Shown piece by piece: positions 1 through 8,474 of a stretch of DNA of 64,000 nt (positions are counted from its first letter, which is position 1; each line of letters starts with the position of its first letter). The translations under genes were made by a program, and so were the position numbers. The notes beneath the pieces are model-generated. The model was not told where the DNA came from, did not search any database, and saw only the letters and a list, made by a program, of their open reading frames with translations. The DNA comes from JAWWPY01 sp964412845 (GTDB lineage: Bacteria; Actinomycetota; Actinomycetes; Streptosporangiales; Streptosporangiaceae), in the NCBI GenBank assembly GCA_964412845.1, contig CAYPQM010000008.1, positions 1-64,000 of the forward strand. The letters are read 5' to 3'.

Positions 1-94
1 TGATTGCCGCCGCGCAGCAGGCCGGGCGGTCGGGCCCGGGCAGCGCAGCCCGCCCAGCCCCGCGCCCGGCCCAGAGCACCGTCGGAGGATCACT

Positions 95-1009
95 GTGAGC
101 CTGCAGCCGTACCGCGACAAGCGAACCGCCCTGGCCGATGCCGTCTCGCTGGTGCCCGACGGCGCCATGGTCGCGCTCGGTGGCGGCCTGTCCGCCCGGC
201 TGCCCATGGCGCTGGTCCGCGAACTGGTCCGCCAGCGCAGGCGGGGCCTGCACCTGGTCGGTTCGGCGCACAGCATCGACGTCGACATGCTGGTGGCGGT
301 CGGCGCGGTCCGCCGCTGTGAAGAGAGCTATGTCGGCTTCGAGCAGGATCTCGGCCTGGCCCCCGCCTACCGGCGGGCGGCCGAGGCAGGCGCGATCGAG
401 GTGGCGGAGAGCTGCTGTGCCACCATCCTGGCCCAGCTCCGGGCCAGCGAGATGGGGCTGCCGTTCCTGCCGGTGCGCGGGGTGCGGGGATCTGGCATCG
501 CCGCGCTGCACCCCGAGTACGCCGAGATCACCTGCCCGTTCACCGGCGAGACGCTGGTCGCCGTCCCGGCCTTGCGCCCCGACGTCGCGCTGCTGCACGC
601 ACCGTCCGGGGACCGGTACGGCAACCTGCACCTGGACCAGCCGTACGTGCTGGACGAGCGGTTCGCTTCCGCGTCCGGCATGGTCATCGCGACCGTCGAT
701 GAGATCTCCTCGCCGGAGGAGGTGGCGGCGGCCGGCGTCACCATCCCCGGGCACCTGGTCGCCACCGTGACCGAGGTGCCGTTCGGCGCGCACCCGTCCT
801 CCTGCTACCCGCGGTACGCCTACGACCATGCCCACCTGCGCGAGTACGTGTCGGCGGCGCAAGCGGGGCCGGATGATCTCGACAAGTACCTGGCGACCTA
901 TGTGCACGGCACCGAGGAGGGCTACCGCGAGGCCGTGGGCGCGGCGCAGCTCGGCGCACTGAGCACCTGGTCACAGTCCACCGCCGCGTGGAAGGAGATC
1001 TTCGCTTGA
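95..1009 (+). CDS. CoA-transferase family I, subunit A (GctA/IpdA-like)
   Basis: The 304-residue protein looks like the alpha subunit of class I CoA-transferases (glutaconate CoA-transferase or the actinobacterial IpdA type). These enzymes move CoA between an acyl-CoA and a free acid in the cytoplasm. Visible family features are the N-terminal Gly-rich loop LGGGLSARLP (about residues 27-36), the conserved RGVRGSG stretch and the HAPSGDRYGNLHLDQP block (about 168-183). The GTG start is supported by GGAGG at about 84-88. The stop overlaps the TTG start of the beta subunit, so the two are probably made in equal amounts. The true acid substrate cannot be read from sequence; the neighbours suggest a short-chain carboxylic acid. 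Confidence 0.85.
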   Translation: MSLQPYRDKRTALADAVSLVPDGAMVALGGGLSARLPMALVRELVRQRRRGLHLVGSAHSIDVDMLVAVGAVRRCEESYVGFEQDLGLAPAYRRAAEAGAIEVAESCCATILAQLRASEMGLPFLPVRGVRGSGIAALHPEYAEITCPFTGETLVAVPALRPDVALLHAPSGDRYGNLHLDQPYVLDERFASASGMVIATVDEISSPEEVAAAGVTIPGHLVATVTEVPFGAHPSSCYPRYAYDHAHLREYVSAAQAGPDDLDKYLATYVHGTEEGYREAVGAAQLGALSTWSQSTAAWKEIFA

Positions 1010-1833
1010 GTTTCACCCTCGACGAGTGGTTCGTCGTCCTGCTGGCCCGGACCATCCGGCCGACCGAGACCGTGTTCCACGGCTTCGGCAGCCCGTGCGC
1101 CCAGGTCGCCATGCACGTCGCGCGGCGCACCCACGCCCCGGAGATGGTCCTGGTCGAAGGCGCGATGTACGCGATCAACCCGGATCCGCCGTTCATCCCG
1201 CCGACCAGCAACGACGCCAGCCTCAAGCGGGGCGCCGGGTACAGCATGCGGTTCGAGGAGTTTTTCGACGCCGCGGTCCGCGGTGACGTGGACCGGATGT
1301 TCCTGTCCGGCGGCCAGATCGACGGTTCCGGCAACACCAACGTGACCGCCATCGGCCCGCCGGGCCGCCCGAAGGTGAAACTCGGCGGCGGTGGCGGCGG
1401 CTGCAACCTGGCCGCCACGATCGGCCACCTCACGGTGTGGACCACCCGGCACCGGTCCGGGCGCACCCTGGTGAATGCCTGCGACTTCATCACCGACATG
1501 GGGCACCGCACCCCGCTGGGCACCCGCGCGGAACTCGGCTACACCGGCGGCGGACCGCAGTGGCTCATCACCGAGCTGGGCGTCTTCGACTTCCCGGCGG
1601 GCCACGCGCGGCTGGTTCAGGTCTTCCCGGACACAGGCGTCGAGGAGATCCGCGCGGCCACCGGCTTCCCGCTGGAGGTGGCCGGTGACCTGCGGGCCGT
1701 CACCCCGCCCTCGGCCGCGGAGCTGGCTGTGGTCCGTTCACTGGACTCACTCGGGGTGCGCAAGTCCGAGTTCTCGCCACGCGAGCTGTCCCGGGTGTTC
1801 AGTCACGGCAGCGGCCAGGACTGCGCGTGCTGA
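1006..1833 (+). CDS. CoA-transferase family I, subunit B (GctB/IpdB-like)
   Basis: This 275-residue protein matches the beta subunit of the same CoA-transferase. It has a family-typical LVEGAMYAINP segment (about residue 43), whose Glu could be the CoA-thioester-forming residue, and a Gly-rich LGGGGGGCNLAA segment (about 131-142). I chose TTG at 1006 because AAGGAG at 992-997 sits at the right spacing and the start overlaps the TGA of the A subunit. An in-frame GTG at 988 would lie upstream of that ribosome site. The last codons overlap the GTG start of the acyl-CoA synthetase, giving a three-gene coupled unit. Substrate specificity is unknown. Confidence 0.82.
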   Translation: MSFTLDEWFVVLLARTIRPTETVFHGFGSPCAQVAMHVARRTHAPEMVLVEGAMYAINPDPPFIPPTSNDASLKRGAGYSMRFEEFFDAAVRGDVDRMFLSGGQIDGSGNTNVTAIGPPGRPKVKLGGGGGGCNLAATIGHLTVWTTRHRSGRTLVNACDFITDMGHRTPLGTRAELGYTGGGPQWLITELGVFDFPAGHARLVQVFPDTGVEEIRAATGFPLEVAGDLRAVTPPSAAELAVVRSLDSLGVRKSEFSPRELSRVFSHGSGQDCAC

Positions 1834-3992
1834 ATGACGGCGCGGCCGGCCCCGCTGAACCCGGCGCTGGTAAGTACGGGGCCGCCGGCCTCGCCGCCGT
1901 GTTCACCCCGCGCCGGGTCGCGCTGGTCGGCGCGTCCGACCGGCCCGGCTCGGTGGGGCGGCTGCTGTGGGACAACCTGGCTGATTTCCCCGGCGAGGTG
2001 GTGCCGGTCGGCCAGGCCGCTACGGTCGGCGGCCAGGTCGCCTACCCGGACCTGCGTGAGGTGCCGGGGCAGATCGACCTGGCCGTGATCGCGACCCCGG
2101 CCGCCACCGTGCCGGCCATCGTGCGCGCGGCCGCGGACTCCCACGTCGCGGCCGTGGTCGTGCTCAGCGCGGGATTCGCCGAGACCGGGCCGGAAGGGGC
2201 AAAACTGCAGGCCGACACGGTGGCCGCCGCCCGGGCTGGGGGAGTGCGCCTGGTCGGACCCAACTGCTTTGGCATACAGAACGCAGACCTGCCGCTGAAT
2301 GCCTCCATCGCGGCGGGCGCCCCGCGCGGCGGCGGCGGGGTCACCATCGTCACCCAGTCCGGGTCCTACGGGATGGCGGTGCACACGCTCGGCCAGGACG
2401 AGGCGCTGCGCGTGGCCAAGGTGTTCGCGGCCGGCAACAAGGCGGACATCACCGACGCGGAACTGCTCGCCTACCTGCGGGACGACCCGGCGACGACGGT
2501 TATCTGCCTGCTGCTCGAATCGATCACCGATGCTCGCCAGTTCTTCGTGGAGGCCTGCCGGGCAACCCTGGTCAAGCCGGTCATCGCGGTCGTCGGCGGG
2601 CGCACCGGTGCCGGGCAGCGAGCCGCCGTGTCGCACACGGCTGCCCTGGCGACCGACGACGCGGTCCGCGACGCCGCGCTGCGCCAGGCGGGGGTGGTCC
2701 GGGTGCGCACCGGGCTGCAGGTGCTCGACGCGGCCCGTGCGCTGTCCGGCCAGCCGCCTCCGCGCGGGCCTCGCGTGGCGGTGGTGACCAATTCCGGTGG
2801 CACCGGCGTCGAGCTGGCCGACCTGCTCGCCGACGAGGGCCTGGATGTGCCGGAGCTGAGCGAGTCCTTGCAGGCCGAGCTGCGGGCGCTGCTGCCCGGG
2901 TACGCCAGCGCGCACAATCCGGTGGATATGACGCCGACCTGGAACCTGTTCACCAAGCTCTACCCGGCGACGATCGAGATGCTGGCGCGTTCCGGTGAGG
3001 TCGACGTGGTGGTGCCGGTGCTGCTGCAGCGCGCCGCCTCCCAGGAGGTGGCGTCGGCCGTGCGGGACGCGGTGACCAGGCTGCGTGACGACGGGGTACC
3101 GGTGCCCATCTACGTCTGCTGGGTGGCCCCCCGCGCCGCGGACGGCTACACGAGCGTGCTGCAGGAAGCCGGAGTGCCCTGTTTCCCGTGGCCGGAACGC
3201 ACCGCACGGGCCGTCGGCGTGGCCGTCCGCTGCGGGATGCGGGCCAGGGCGCCTGCTGTCCCCGGGGGGGCGGCCGGGACGCCTGCTGTCCCTGGAGGCG
3301 CGACCGGGGCACCTGCACCCTCCCGGCGCGTGCGCCGCGCGCTGCCGCCCGGGACGCTGCCCGGTAACGGGCTGCTCGCCCCGGACGCCGCGCGGGACCT
3401 GCTGGCCGGCGCGGGGGTACCAGTGATCGAGACCGTGCTGTGCGGCGACGCTGCCGCGGCTGTCGCGGCCGCCCGGCGCCTCGGGTATCCGGTCGTGCTC
3501 AAGGTCGATCATCCCGACCTGTCGCACAAGAGCGATGTGGGCGGCGTGCGGCTGGGCCTGGTCAGTGCGGATGCGGTGCGGTCGGCTGCGGCGGACCTGC
3601 TCGCGCTGGCGGACGGGGCGGCCCTGCTGGTGCAGCCCCAGCGCCAGGGTGTCGAATTGGTCGTCGGCGGGGTCCGCGATCCGGAATTCGGCCCCGTGGT
3701 TATGGCTGGCCTGGGTGGCGTCCTGGTGGAGACCCGGCGCGATATCCAGTTGGCGATCGCGCCGGTGGACGCGGCCCAGGCCGCCGCCCTGCTGCGGTCG
3801 TTGCGCGGTGCGGCTGTCCTTGACGGGCTGCGGGGCGGCCCGCCGGTGGATGTCGGGGCTGTCGCGGCGGTGATCACGGCCGTTGGTGACCTGATGACGG
3901 ACAACCCAGAGCTCAGCGAACTCGACCTGAACCCGGTGCTGGCCGGGGCCACCGGCTGCGTCGCGGTCGACTGGCGGATCCGCGCAGGCTGA
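1827..3992 (+). CDS. Acyl-CoA synthetase, NDP-forming (fused alpha-beta, acetate-CoA ligase ADP-forming type)
   Basis: The 721-residue protein has the order of fused NDP-forming acyl-CoA synthetases: a Rossmann CoA-binding domain (about 20-130, with VALVGASDRPGSVG), succinyl-CoA-ligase-like flavodoxin domains (about 150-460) and a C-terminal ATP-grasp domain (about 500-715). The SHTAALA motif (about residue 270) holds the likely phosphorylated His. The enzyme would interconvert acyl-CoA, ADP and phosphate with acid, CoA and ATP. Its GTG start overlaps the CoA-transferase B stop by 7 bases. The linker at about 475-500 contains a short duplicated PAVPGGA unit (3247-3310), one of many in-frame GC-rich repeats in this window. 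The acyl group is not known. Confidence 0.85.
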   Translation: MLNDGAAGPAEPGAGKYGAAGLAAVFTPRRVALVGASDRPGSVGRLLWDNLADFPGEVVPVGQAATVGGQVAYPDLREVPGQIDLAVIATPAATVPAIVRAAADSHVAAVVVLSAGFAETGPEGAKLQADTVAAARAGGVRLVGPNCFGIQNADLPLNASIAAGAPRGGGGVTIVTQSGSYGMAVHTLGQDEALRVAKVFAAGNKADITDAELLAYLRDDPATTVICLLLESITDARQFFVEACRATLVKPVIAVVGGRTGAGQRAAVSHTAALATDDAVRDAALRQAGVVRVRTGLQVLDAARALSGQPPPRGPRVAVVTNSGGTGVELADLLADEGLDVPELSESLQAELRALLPGYASAHNPVDMTPTWNLFTKLYPATIEMLARSGEVDVVVPVLLQRAASQEVASAVRDAVTRLRDDGVPVPIYVCWVAPRAADGYTSVLQEAGVPCFPWPERTARAVGVAVRCGMRARAPAVPGGAAGTPAVPGGATGAPAPSRRVRRALPPGTLPGNGLLAPDAARDLLAGAGVPVIETVLCGDAAAAVAAARRLGYPVVLKVDHPDLSHKSDVGGVRLGLVSADAVRSAAADLLALADGAALLVQPQRQGVELVVGGVRDPEFGPVVMAGLGGVLVETRRDIQLAIAPVDAAQAAALLRSLRGAAVLDGLRGGPPVDVGAVAAVITAVGDLMTDNPELSELDLNPVLAGATGCVAVDWRIRAG

Positions 3993-4080
3993 AATTCAAC
4001 CCATCATGCGGACAAGCCGGGAAAGAACGGTCCTCCGGGAGGGAAGAAACCGGCGGCCAGGCCGGCCTACGCTCCTGACA

Positions 4081-4110
4081 CTCAGTGCGCGATCAGCTCA
4101 GTGCGCGATC
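4081..4110 (+). promoter_or_regulatory. 14-bp direct repeat just upstream of the MetE-like gene
   Basis: CTCAGTGCGCGATC occurs at 4081-4094 and again, exactly, at 4097-4110, separated by AG. The second copy abuts the ribosome-binding site GGAAGGAG (4111-4118). Two identical sites at 16-bp spacing suggest tandem regulator binding or a short leader duplication. No regulator is adjacent, so its role is inferred only. Confidence 0.4.
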
Positions 4111-4123
4111 GGAAGGAGCGAAG

Positions 4124-5227
4124 ATGCTCATAGGTGGTCAGGACATGCTGTTGCCAACCGCGATGGTCGGCAACTATCCCAATCCACGGTGGTATGACGG
4201 GCAGGCATTCGCCGTCCTGCCCAAGGGCGAGTTCATCCATGACTCCATCAGCAAGGAGGCACTGGAAGACGCCGTCGGCTCGATTGTGCATGACCAGGAG
4301 GCGGCCGGCCTGGACGTGATCAGTGACGGCAAGGTGTACGGCGGTGACTCCCCGTACGGGACGATCCTCTACTACTACCTGGAGCGCGTGTCCGGGTACA
4401 AGCTCACCGGACCGCCGATCGGCCTGCCGATCTACTCCACCCTGTATTCACCCACCTGCGTGGGCGAGGTCCGGCGGGAATACCCGTTCCATATCTCGAA
4501 CCTGCGCGCGGTACGGAAGGCGACGAAGAAGCCGGTCAAGGTCTCCTACACGGGCCTCGGCGTGATCGCCGCCGCCACCACCAACCTGCATTACAAGGAC
4601 ACCAGGGAGGTGGCCCTGGCGCTGGCCAAGGCGTTCAACGAGGACTTCAAGGAGCTCGCGGACAACGGGTGCGACATCATCCAGCTTGACGAGTTCGTCT
4701 GGCCGTATGGCATGGGCGACTGGGAGATCGAGGCGCTCAACGCCTCGGTCGAGGGTGTGGGCTGCGAGTTCTGGGTGCACACCTGCTGGGGTAACTACTC
4801 CGGCACGCCCGCGTACTTCCCGGATGAGACGGAGACCGAGTTCGGCGCGTTCGTGCTCGACAAGCGGGCCGCCGACGCCCCGGCGCCGGAGCGCGCGCAC
4901 GCGCTGTTCCCGCACGTGCTGGACGCGAACATTCACGCGCTCAACTACGAGGTGGGCCGGACCGGGCCGGACGACCTCAAGCCGCTGACCGACAACAACT
5001 GGACGAAGCCGTTCGTGGCGGGCGTCATCGACGTCAAGTCCACGGTCACCGAGAGCGCGGACGAGGTGGCCGACCGGATCAGGCAGGTACTGGAGTACGT
5101 CCCGGCCGACCGGCTCGGGCTGTCCACCGACTGCGGGTTGATCAACCTGCCCCGGATGATCGCCGCGGGCAAGCTGCGCGCGCTCGCCGACGGGGCCGCG
5201 ATGGTCCGCGCCGAACTCCAGGGCTAG
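4124..5227 (+). CDS. MetE-like zinc enzyme, candidate epoxyalkane:coenzyme M transferase
   Basis: The 367-residue protein is a single cobalamin-independent methionine synthase (MetE C-terminal) type TIM barrel. Candidate zinc ligands are His and Cys in VHTCWGNYSG (about residues 225-234) and the late Cys in STDCGLINLP (about 340-349). MetE itself is about twice as long; the length here equals epoxyalkane:coenzyme M transferase (XecA/EtnE, about 370 residues), which opens epoxides with coenzyme M. The coenzyme M biosynthesis genes start 190 bp downstream, which strongly favours a CoM-using enzyme over methionine synthesis. ATG at 4124 follows GGAAGGAG by 5 bases. No alkene monooxygenase lies in the window, so the native electrophile is uncertain. 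Alternative: another thiol methyl- or alkyltransferase of this family. Confidence 0.65.
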   Translation: MLIGGQDMLLPTAMVGNYPNPRWYDGQAFAVLPKGEFIHDSISKEALEDAVGSIVHDQEAAGLDVISDGKVYGGDSPYGTILYYYLERVSGYKLTGPPIGLPIYSTLYSPTCVGEVRREYPFHISNLRAVRKATKKPVKVSYTGLGVIAAATTNLHYKDTREVALALAKAFNEDFKELADNGCDIIQLDEFVWPYGMGDWEIEALNASVEGVGCEFWVHTCWGNYSGTPAYFPDETETEFGAFVLDKRAADAPAPERAHALFPHVLDANIHALNYEVGRTGPDDLKPLTDNNWTKPFVAGVIDVKSTVTESADEVADRIRQVLEYVPADRLGLSTDCGLINLPRMIAAGKLRALADGAAMVRAELQG

Positions 5228-5258
5228 CGAGCCAGAGACACGCCCGAGGGCCGCCGCT

Positions 5259-5320
5259 GCGGGGACCTGGGCCGGCTTCCGGCCCGGGTCCCCGCGCCTG
5301 CCCATCAGCTGACGGCAGGC
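5259..5320 (+). terminator. Strong hairpin after the MetE-like gene, followed by a second small hairpin
   Basis: Positions 5259-5275 and 5279-5295 pair over 17 bases with one mismatch and a 3-base loop. There is no U-tract, as is common in actinobacteria. GCCTGCC (5296-5302) and GGCAGGC (5314-5320) form a second stem. This probably ends the upstream transcript or attenuates readthrough into the coenzyme M operon. Confidence 0.6.
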
Positions 5321-5382
5321 CAGGACGAAGAACACCCCGAACCTCGCCTTGCCAGGACAGCGAAACTTGGGCGTCAGCGTGC

Positions 5383-5404
5383 CTATGGTTCGACCACACC
5401 ATAG
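5383..5404 (+). promoter_or_regulatory. Perfect palindrome before the coenzyme M operon, candidate operator
   Basis: CTATGGT (5383-5389) and ACCATAG (5398-5404) are exact inverted repeats separated by 8 bases. They end just before the GGAGG ribosome site (5409-5413) of the phosphosulfolactate synthase gene. The size and symmetry fit a dimeric TetR- or GntR-type operator, but no such regulator is encoded nearby. Confidence 0.45.
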
Positions 5405-5419
5405 AGCCGGAGGCGCACC

Positions 5420-6202
5420 GTGCCCGAGTGTCCCACCTTCCTCAAGCTGCCAGCCCGTTCCGCCAAGCCGCGGTCCCGCGGAATCACGCATGTTCTCGAC
5501 TCGGGGCTCACGCCGGACGCGACCCGCGCCTTCCTTGAGCAGTCCGGGCACCTGGTGGACATCGTGAAGGTCGGCTGGGGTATCAGCTATATCGACCCGA
5601 CGATGAGCACGCGGGTGTCCATCTGCGCGCAGCACGGCTGCGCGGTGTCGCTCGGCGGGACCCTGCTTGAGGTGGCGGCCATGCAGAACCGGGTGCCCGA
5701 GCTGCGGGATTGGGCGCTCAGCATCGGGGTGAGCCACGTTGAGGTGTCGAATGGGCTGCGCGCCCTGCCGGACAGCCGCAAGCACGCCCTGGTCAAGGAG
5801 CTGGCTGCCGACTTCGTGGTGCTCGCCGAGACCGGGGCGAAGGAAGGCAACTTCCCGCCGACCCCGGCGGAGTGGGGCGAGGAGATGGGCCGTGACCTCG
5901 ACGCCGGCGCCACCTGGGTGGTCGCCGAGGGCCGCGAAAGCGGCACGGTCGGGCTCTATCACGCCGACTGCGGCATCCGGGAGGATCTGGTCTCGGCCAT
6001 CCTGGCCTGGGTCCCCCAGGACCGGGTGATTTTCGAGGCGCCGGCCAAGAGCCAGCAGACCTGGTTCGTCCGGCAGCTTGGCGCGGACGTCAACATCGGC
6101 AATGTCGCGCCCGCCAGCGTGCTGTCGCTGGAAACGCTCCGGCTCGGGCTGCGCGCTGACACGGTGTCGGCCAACACGGTGCCGGCCGGTGCGCTGACGT
6201 GA
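5420..6202 (+). CDS. comA: Phosphosulfolactate synthase (ComA/XcbB1 family)
   Basis: The 260-residue protein is a clear ComA-family TIM-barrel enzyme, which adds sulfite to phosphoenolpyruvate to give (R)-phosphosulfolactate, the first step of coenzyme M synthesis. Family motifs are KPRSRGITHVLDSGL (about 17-31), VKVGWG (49-54), VEVSNGLRAL (about 108-117), AEGRESGTVGLYH (about 170-182) and EAPAKSQQTWF (about 204-214). It starts at GTG 5420 after GGAGG and is the first gene of a run where each stop overlaps the next start (GTGA at 6199-6202). The same family also serves sulfolactate formation in Bacillus spores, but the downstream gene set matches the Xanthobacter coenzyme M cluster, so XcbB1-type function is preferred. 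Confidence 0.88.
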   Translation: MPECPTFLKLPARSAKPRSRGITHVLDSGLTPDATRAFLEQSGHLVDIVKVGWGISYIDPTMSTRVSICAQHGCAVSLGGTLLEVAAMQNRVPELRDWALSIGVSHVEVSNGLRALPDSRKHALVKELAADFVVLAETGAKEGNFPPTPAEWGEEMGRDLDAGATWVVAEGRESGTVGLYHADCGIREDLVSAILAWVPQDRVIFEAPAKSQQTWFVRQLGADVNIGNVAPASVLSLETLRLGLRADTVSANTVPAGALT

Positions 6203-7101
6203 TCGCGGACCCTGAGCCCAACACGATCACCCGGCCATACCGTGGCCTGTCCGTGCAGGATGTCGACATCCCCCTCACCCCGGCGGATATCGGGGCACTG
6301 CTGGCGCGCCGCGAGATCTACCGGCGCACCGCGTTTCTCGCGCTGCGTAACGGCCGGGACACCGCGCTGGTGGCGGTCCGGCCGAAGGATCCTGACCTGC
6401 TGTTCTCGCCGGTCGCGGAGCTGCGTGTGCTGTCGGGTCCGGCCACCACGGCATGGATCGATGAGCCAGCCGCAGATGTCGGCAACGCGTCATCGCTCGC
6501 GGCGGTGGCGCTGGCGCACCAGCGGGATGACCTGCTGGCCTACCTGGTGCAGGGCCGCTTCGAGCATGTGAACTTCATCTGGCGGCCCGCGCCGCTCACC
6601 GTGCACGTGACCGAGGTCATCCCGCCGCACCCGCCGAAGCTGCTGGCCATGGCCGAGCAGGTGGTCGGCTATGACGAGGACCTGCCGCCAGTAACCCTCG
6701 TGCTCGACGCGGTCGATGTGGAACAACTGGTGGCGGACAACCCGGCACCGCACTACCTGCTGCCCTGCCGGGGCAGCGGTGCGGCATCCGGCGGGGATGT
6801 CAGCTATCTGGACTGCCATCCGCCTTACCACGCCGACTGGCTGCTCATCGGCTGCGACCGGTCCCGCCAGTTCCACCAGCACTTCTACGGCGCGGAACCC
6901 CGCCGCATCGAGCTGTGCCCGAAGGCACGGTCGGTGGGGCCGCCCGGTGCGCGCGTGCTGACCAAGTGCTGCCTGCTGGAACGCGGTATCCAGGTGGACG
7001 GCAGCACGGCGGTGGTGCCGTGGGGCGCGAACCTGGACGAGGTGCGCACCGCGCTCCGTGCCCTCTGTGGCATCCCGGCGCCAGCGGAAGCCGCGCCGTG
7101 A
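6199..7101 (+). CDS. Cys-rich protein of unknown function inside the coenzyme M operon
   Basis: I do not recognise this 300-residue protein. It has no signal peptide or membrane segment. The C-terminal third is rich in cysteine: LPCRG, LDCHPP, IGCDRS, ELCPKAR, a CC pair in TKCCLLERG and LCGIP, with nearby His residues (CHPPYH, QFHQHF). Such a pattern could bind metal or carry thiol chemistry. It is coupled by 4-base overlaps to phosphosulfolactate synthase upstream and to a fumarase-superfamily lyase downstream, so it is almost certainly made with the coenzyme M enzymes. The published bacterial route ends in thiolation and reduction; a role there is my inference. It does not resemble ComB phosphatase. 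Confidence 0.75.
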   Translation: MIADPEPNTITRPYRGLSVQDVDIPLTPADIGALLARREIYRRTAFLALRNGRDTALVAVRPKDPDLLFSPVAELRVLSGPATTAWIDEPAADVGNASSLAAVALAHQRDDLLAYLVQGRFEHVNFIWRPAPLTVHVTEVIPPHPPKLLAMAEQVVGYDEDLPPVTLVLDAVDVEQLVADNPAPHYLLPCRGSGAASGGDVSYLDCHPPYHADWLLIGCDRSRQFHQHFYGAEPRRIELCPKARSVGPPGARVLTKCCLLERGIQVDGSTAVVPWGANLDEVRTALRALCGIPAPAEAAP

Positions 7102-8474
7102 GTTCCGCGCACCCGGCCGACTCGCGCGTCTACGGGCACCTGTGGACGACGCCGGAGGTGTCAGCGCTGTTCACCGATGAGGGCCGGACCCAGGCGTGGC
7201 TGGACATCCTGGCCGCCCTGGCCCTGGCCCAGGCTGATGTCGGCCTGGTGCCCCGCGCGGCCGCCGATGCGATCAGCGCCCACGCCGACGTGTCCCTGGT
7301 GGATCTCGACCTCGTCGCCGAGCAGACCCGGGCCACCGGCCACTCCACGCTGGGCCTGATCCGCGCGCTGCGCGAGTCGCTGCCCGAGCACGCGCGTGAG
7401 TGGGTGTACTACGGCGCGACCGTGCAGGACCTGTCCGACACCTGGTTCTCGCTCGTTTTCACAACCCTCGGCGGCATCGCGCAGCGTGATGTGACCCGGA
7501 TGCGGAACCGGGCCCTCGACCTGGCGGGCGAGCACCGGAGCACCCCCATGTGCGGGCGCACCCACGGGCAACCTGGCCTGCCGATCACCTTCGGCTTCAA
7601 GGCGGCGGTGTGGGCCGCAGAGCTTGACCGGCACCTGGCGCGGCTGCGGCAGGGCGCGGGCCGCTGGGAACTGGCCCAGCTCGGCGGGGCGCTCGGCACC
7701 ATGGAATTCTGGGGTGACCGCGCGCTCGACCTGCTCGACGCGTTCGCGGGCCGGCTCGGGTTGCAGGCTCCTGCCGTGCCATGGCTTACCGCACGAGACG
7801 GGGTCGCCGAGTTCATCTGGCTGCTGGCGGCGATCTCGGCCACGGCCGGCAAGATCGGTAACGAGGTCTACCAGTTGCAGCGGCCGGAGATCGGCGAGCT
7901 GCGGGAGACGTTCACCCCCGGCACGGTGGGCTCGATCACCATGCCGCACAAGCGCAACCCGGAGATTTCCGAGCACCTGGTCACGCTGGCCCGGGTCATC
8001 CGGGCGCAGGCCGGAATCGCCCTGGATGGGATGGTGTGCGAGCACGAGCGGGACGGCCGCGCCTGGAAGACCGAGTGGCTGGTGGTCCCGGAAACCGCCA
8101 TGTACTTCGCCGCCTGCGTGGACGCCGGGGCCCGGATGCTCGACGGCCTATGCGTCGACACCGAACGCATGGTCGCCAACATTGACGCCCACCGCGGGTA
8201 CCTGCTGTCCGAACCGGTGATGCGCGCGCTTACCGACCAGCTCGGCAAGCACAGCGCGCACGAGGCGGTCTATGCCGCCGCGATGAGCGGCATCGACAAG
8301 GGCCAGGATTTCCGTACTGCACTGCGCGCCGATTCCCGCCTGGACGCGATCTCCGACGCTGCCCTGGACGAGCTGCTGGATGTCCGGGCATCGCTTGGCT
8401 CGTGTGCCGCGTTCGCGGACCGGGTCCGCCGCGCCTGCGCGGCAGCGCGGGATGACGGCGGAGTGCGGGAATGA
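7098..8474 (+). CDS. Aspartase/fumarase-superfamily lyase (adenylosuccinate-lyase-like; XcbC1 candidate)
   Basis: The 458-residue protein has the three superfamily regions: YYGATVQDLSDTWF (about 104-117), CGRTHGQPGLPITFGFKA (about 152-169) and the signature loop GSITMPHKRNPEISEHL (about 275-291). Most members eliminate from succinyl compounds to give fumarate. In Xanthobacter, XcbC1 of this family instead removes phosphate from phosphosulfolactate to give sulfoacrylate. Position right after phosphosulfolactate synthase supports that role here, though XcbD1 is in the same family and the two cannot be told apart with certainty by eye. I chose GTG 7098 because it gives a GTGA overlap with the previous stop; the open frame runs further upstream without a good start. 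Confidence 0.75.
   Translation: MSSAHPADSRVYGHLWTTPEVSALFTDEGRTQAWLDILAALALAQADVGLVPRAAADAISAHADVSLVDLDLVAEQTRATGHSTLGLIRALRESLPEHAREWVYYGATVQDLSDTWFSLVFTTLGGIAQRDVTRMRNRALDLAGEHRSTPMCGRTHGQPGLPITFGFKAAVWAAELDRHLARLRQGAGRWELAQLGGALGTMEFWGDRALDLLDAFAGRLGLQAPAVPWLTARDGVAEFIWLLAAISATAGKIGNEVYQLQRPEIGELRETFTPGTVGSITMPHKRNPEISEHLVTLARVIRAQAGIALDGMVCEHERDGRAWKTEWLVVPETAMYFAACVDAGARMLDGLCVDTERMVANIDAHRGYLLSEPVMRALTDQLGKHSAHEAVYAAAMSGIDKGQDFRTALRADSRLDAISDAALDELLDVRASLGSCAAFADRVRRACAAARDDGGVRE

Noticed and set aside
1..94. TGA at position 1 as the end of an upstream gene
   Set aside because: Too little sequence to establish any reading frame before it.
1803..3527. 574-codon minus-strand open frame opposite the acyl-CoA synthetase
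   Set aside because: Composition-driven antisense frame without domain features.
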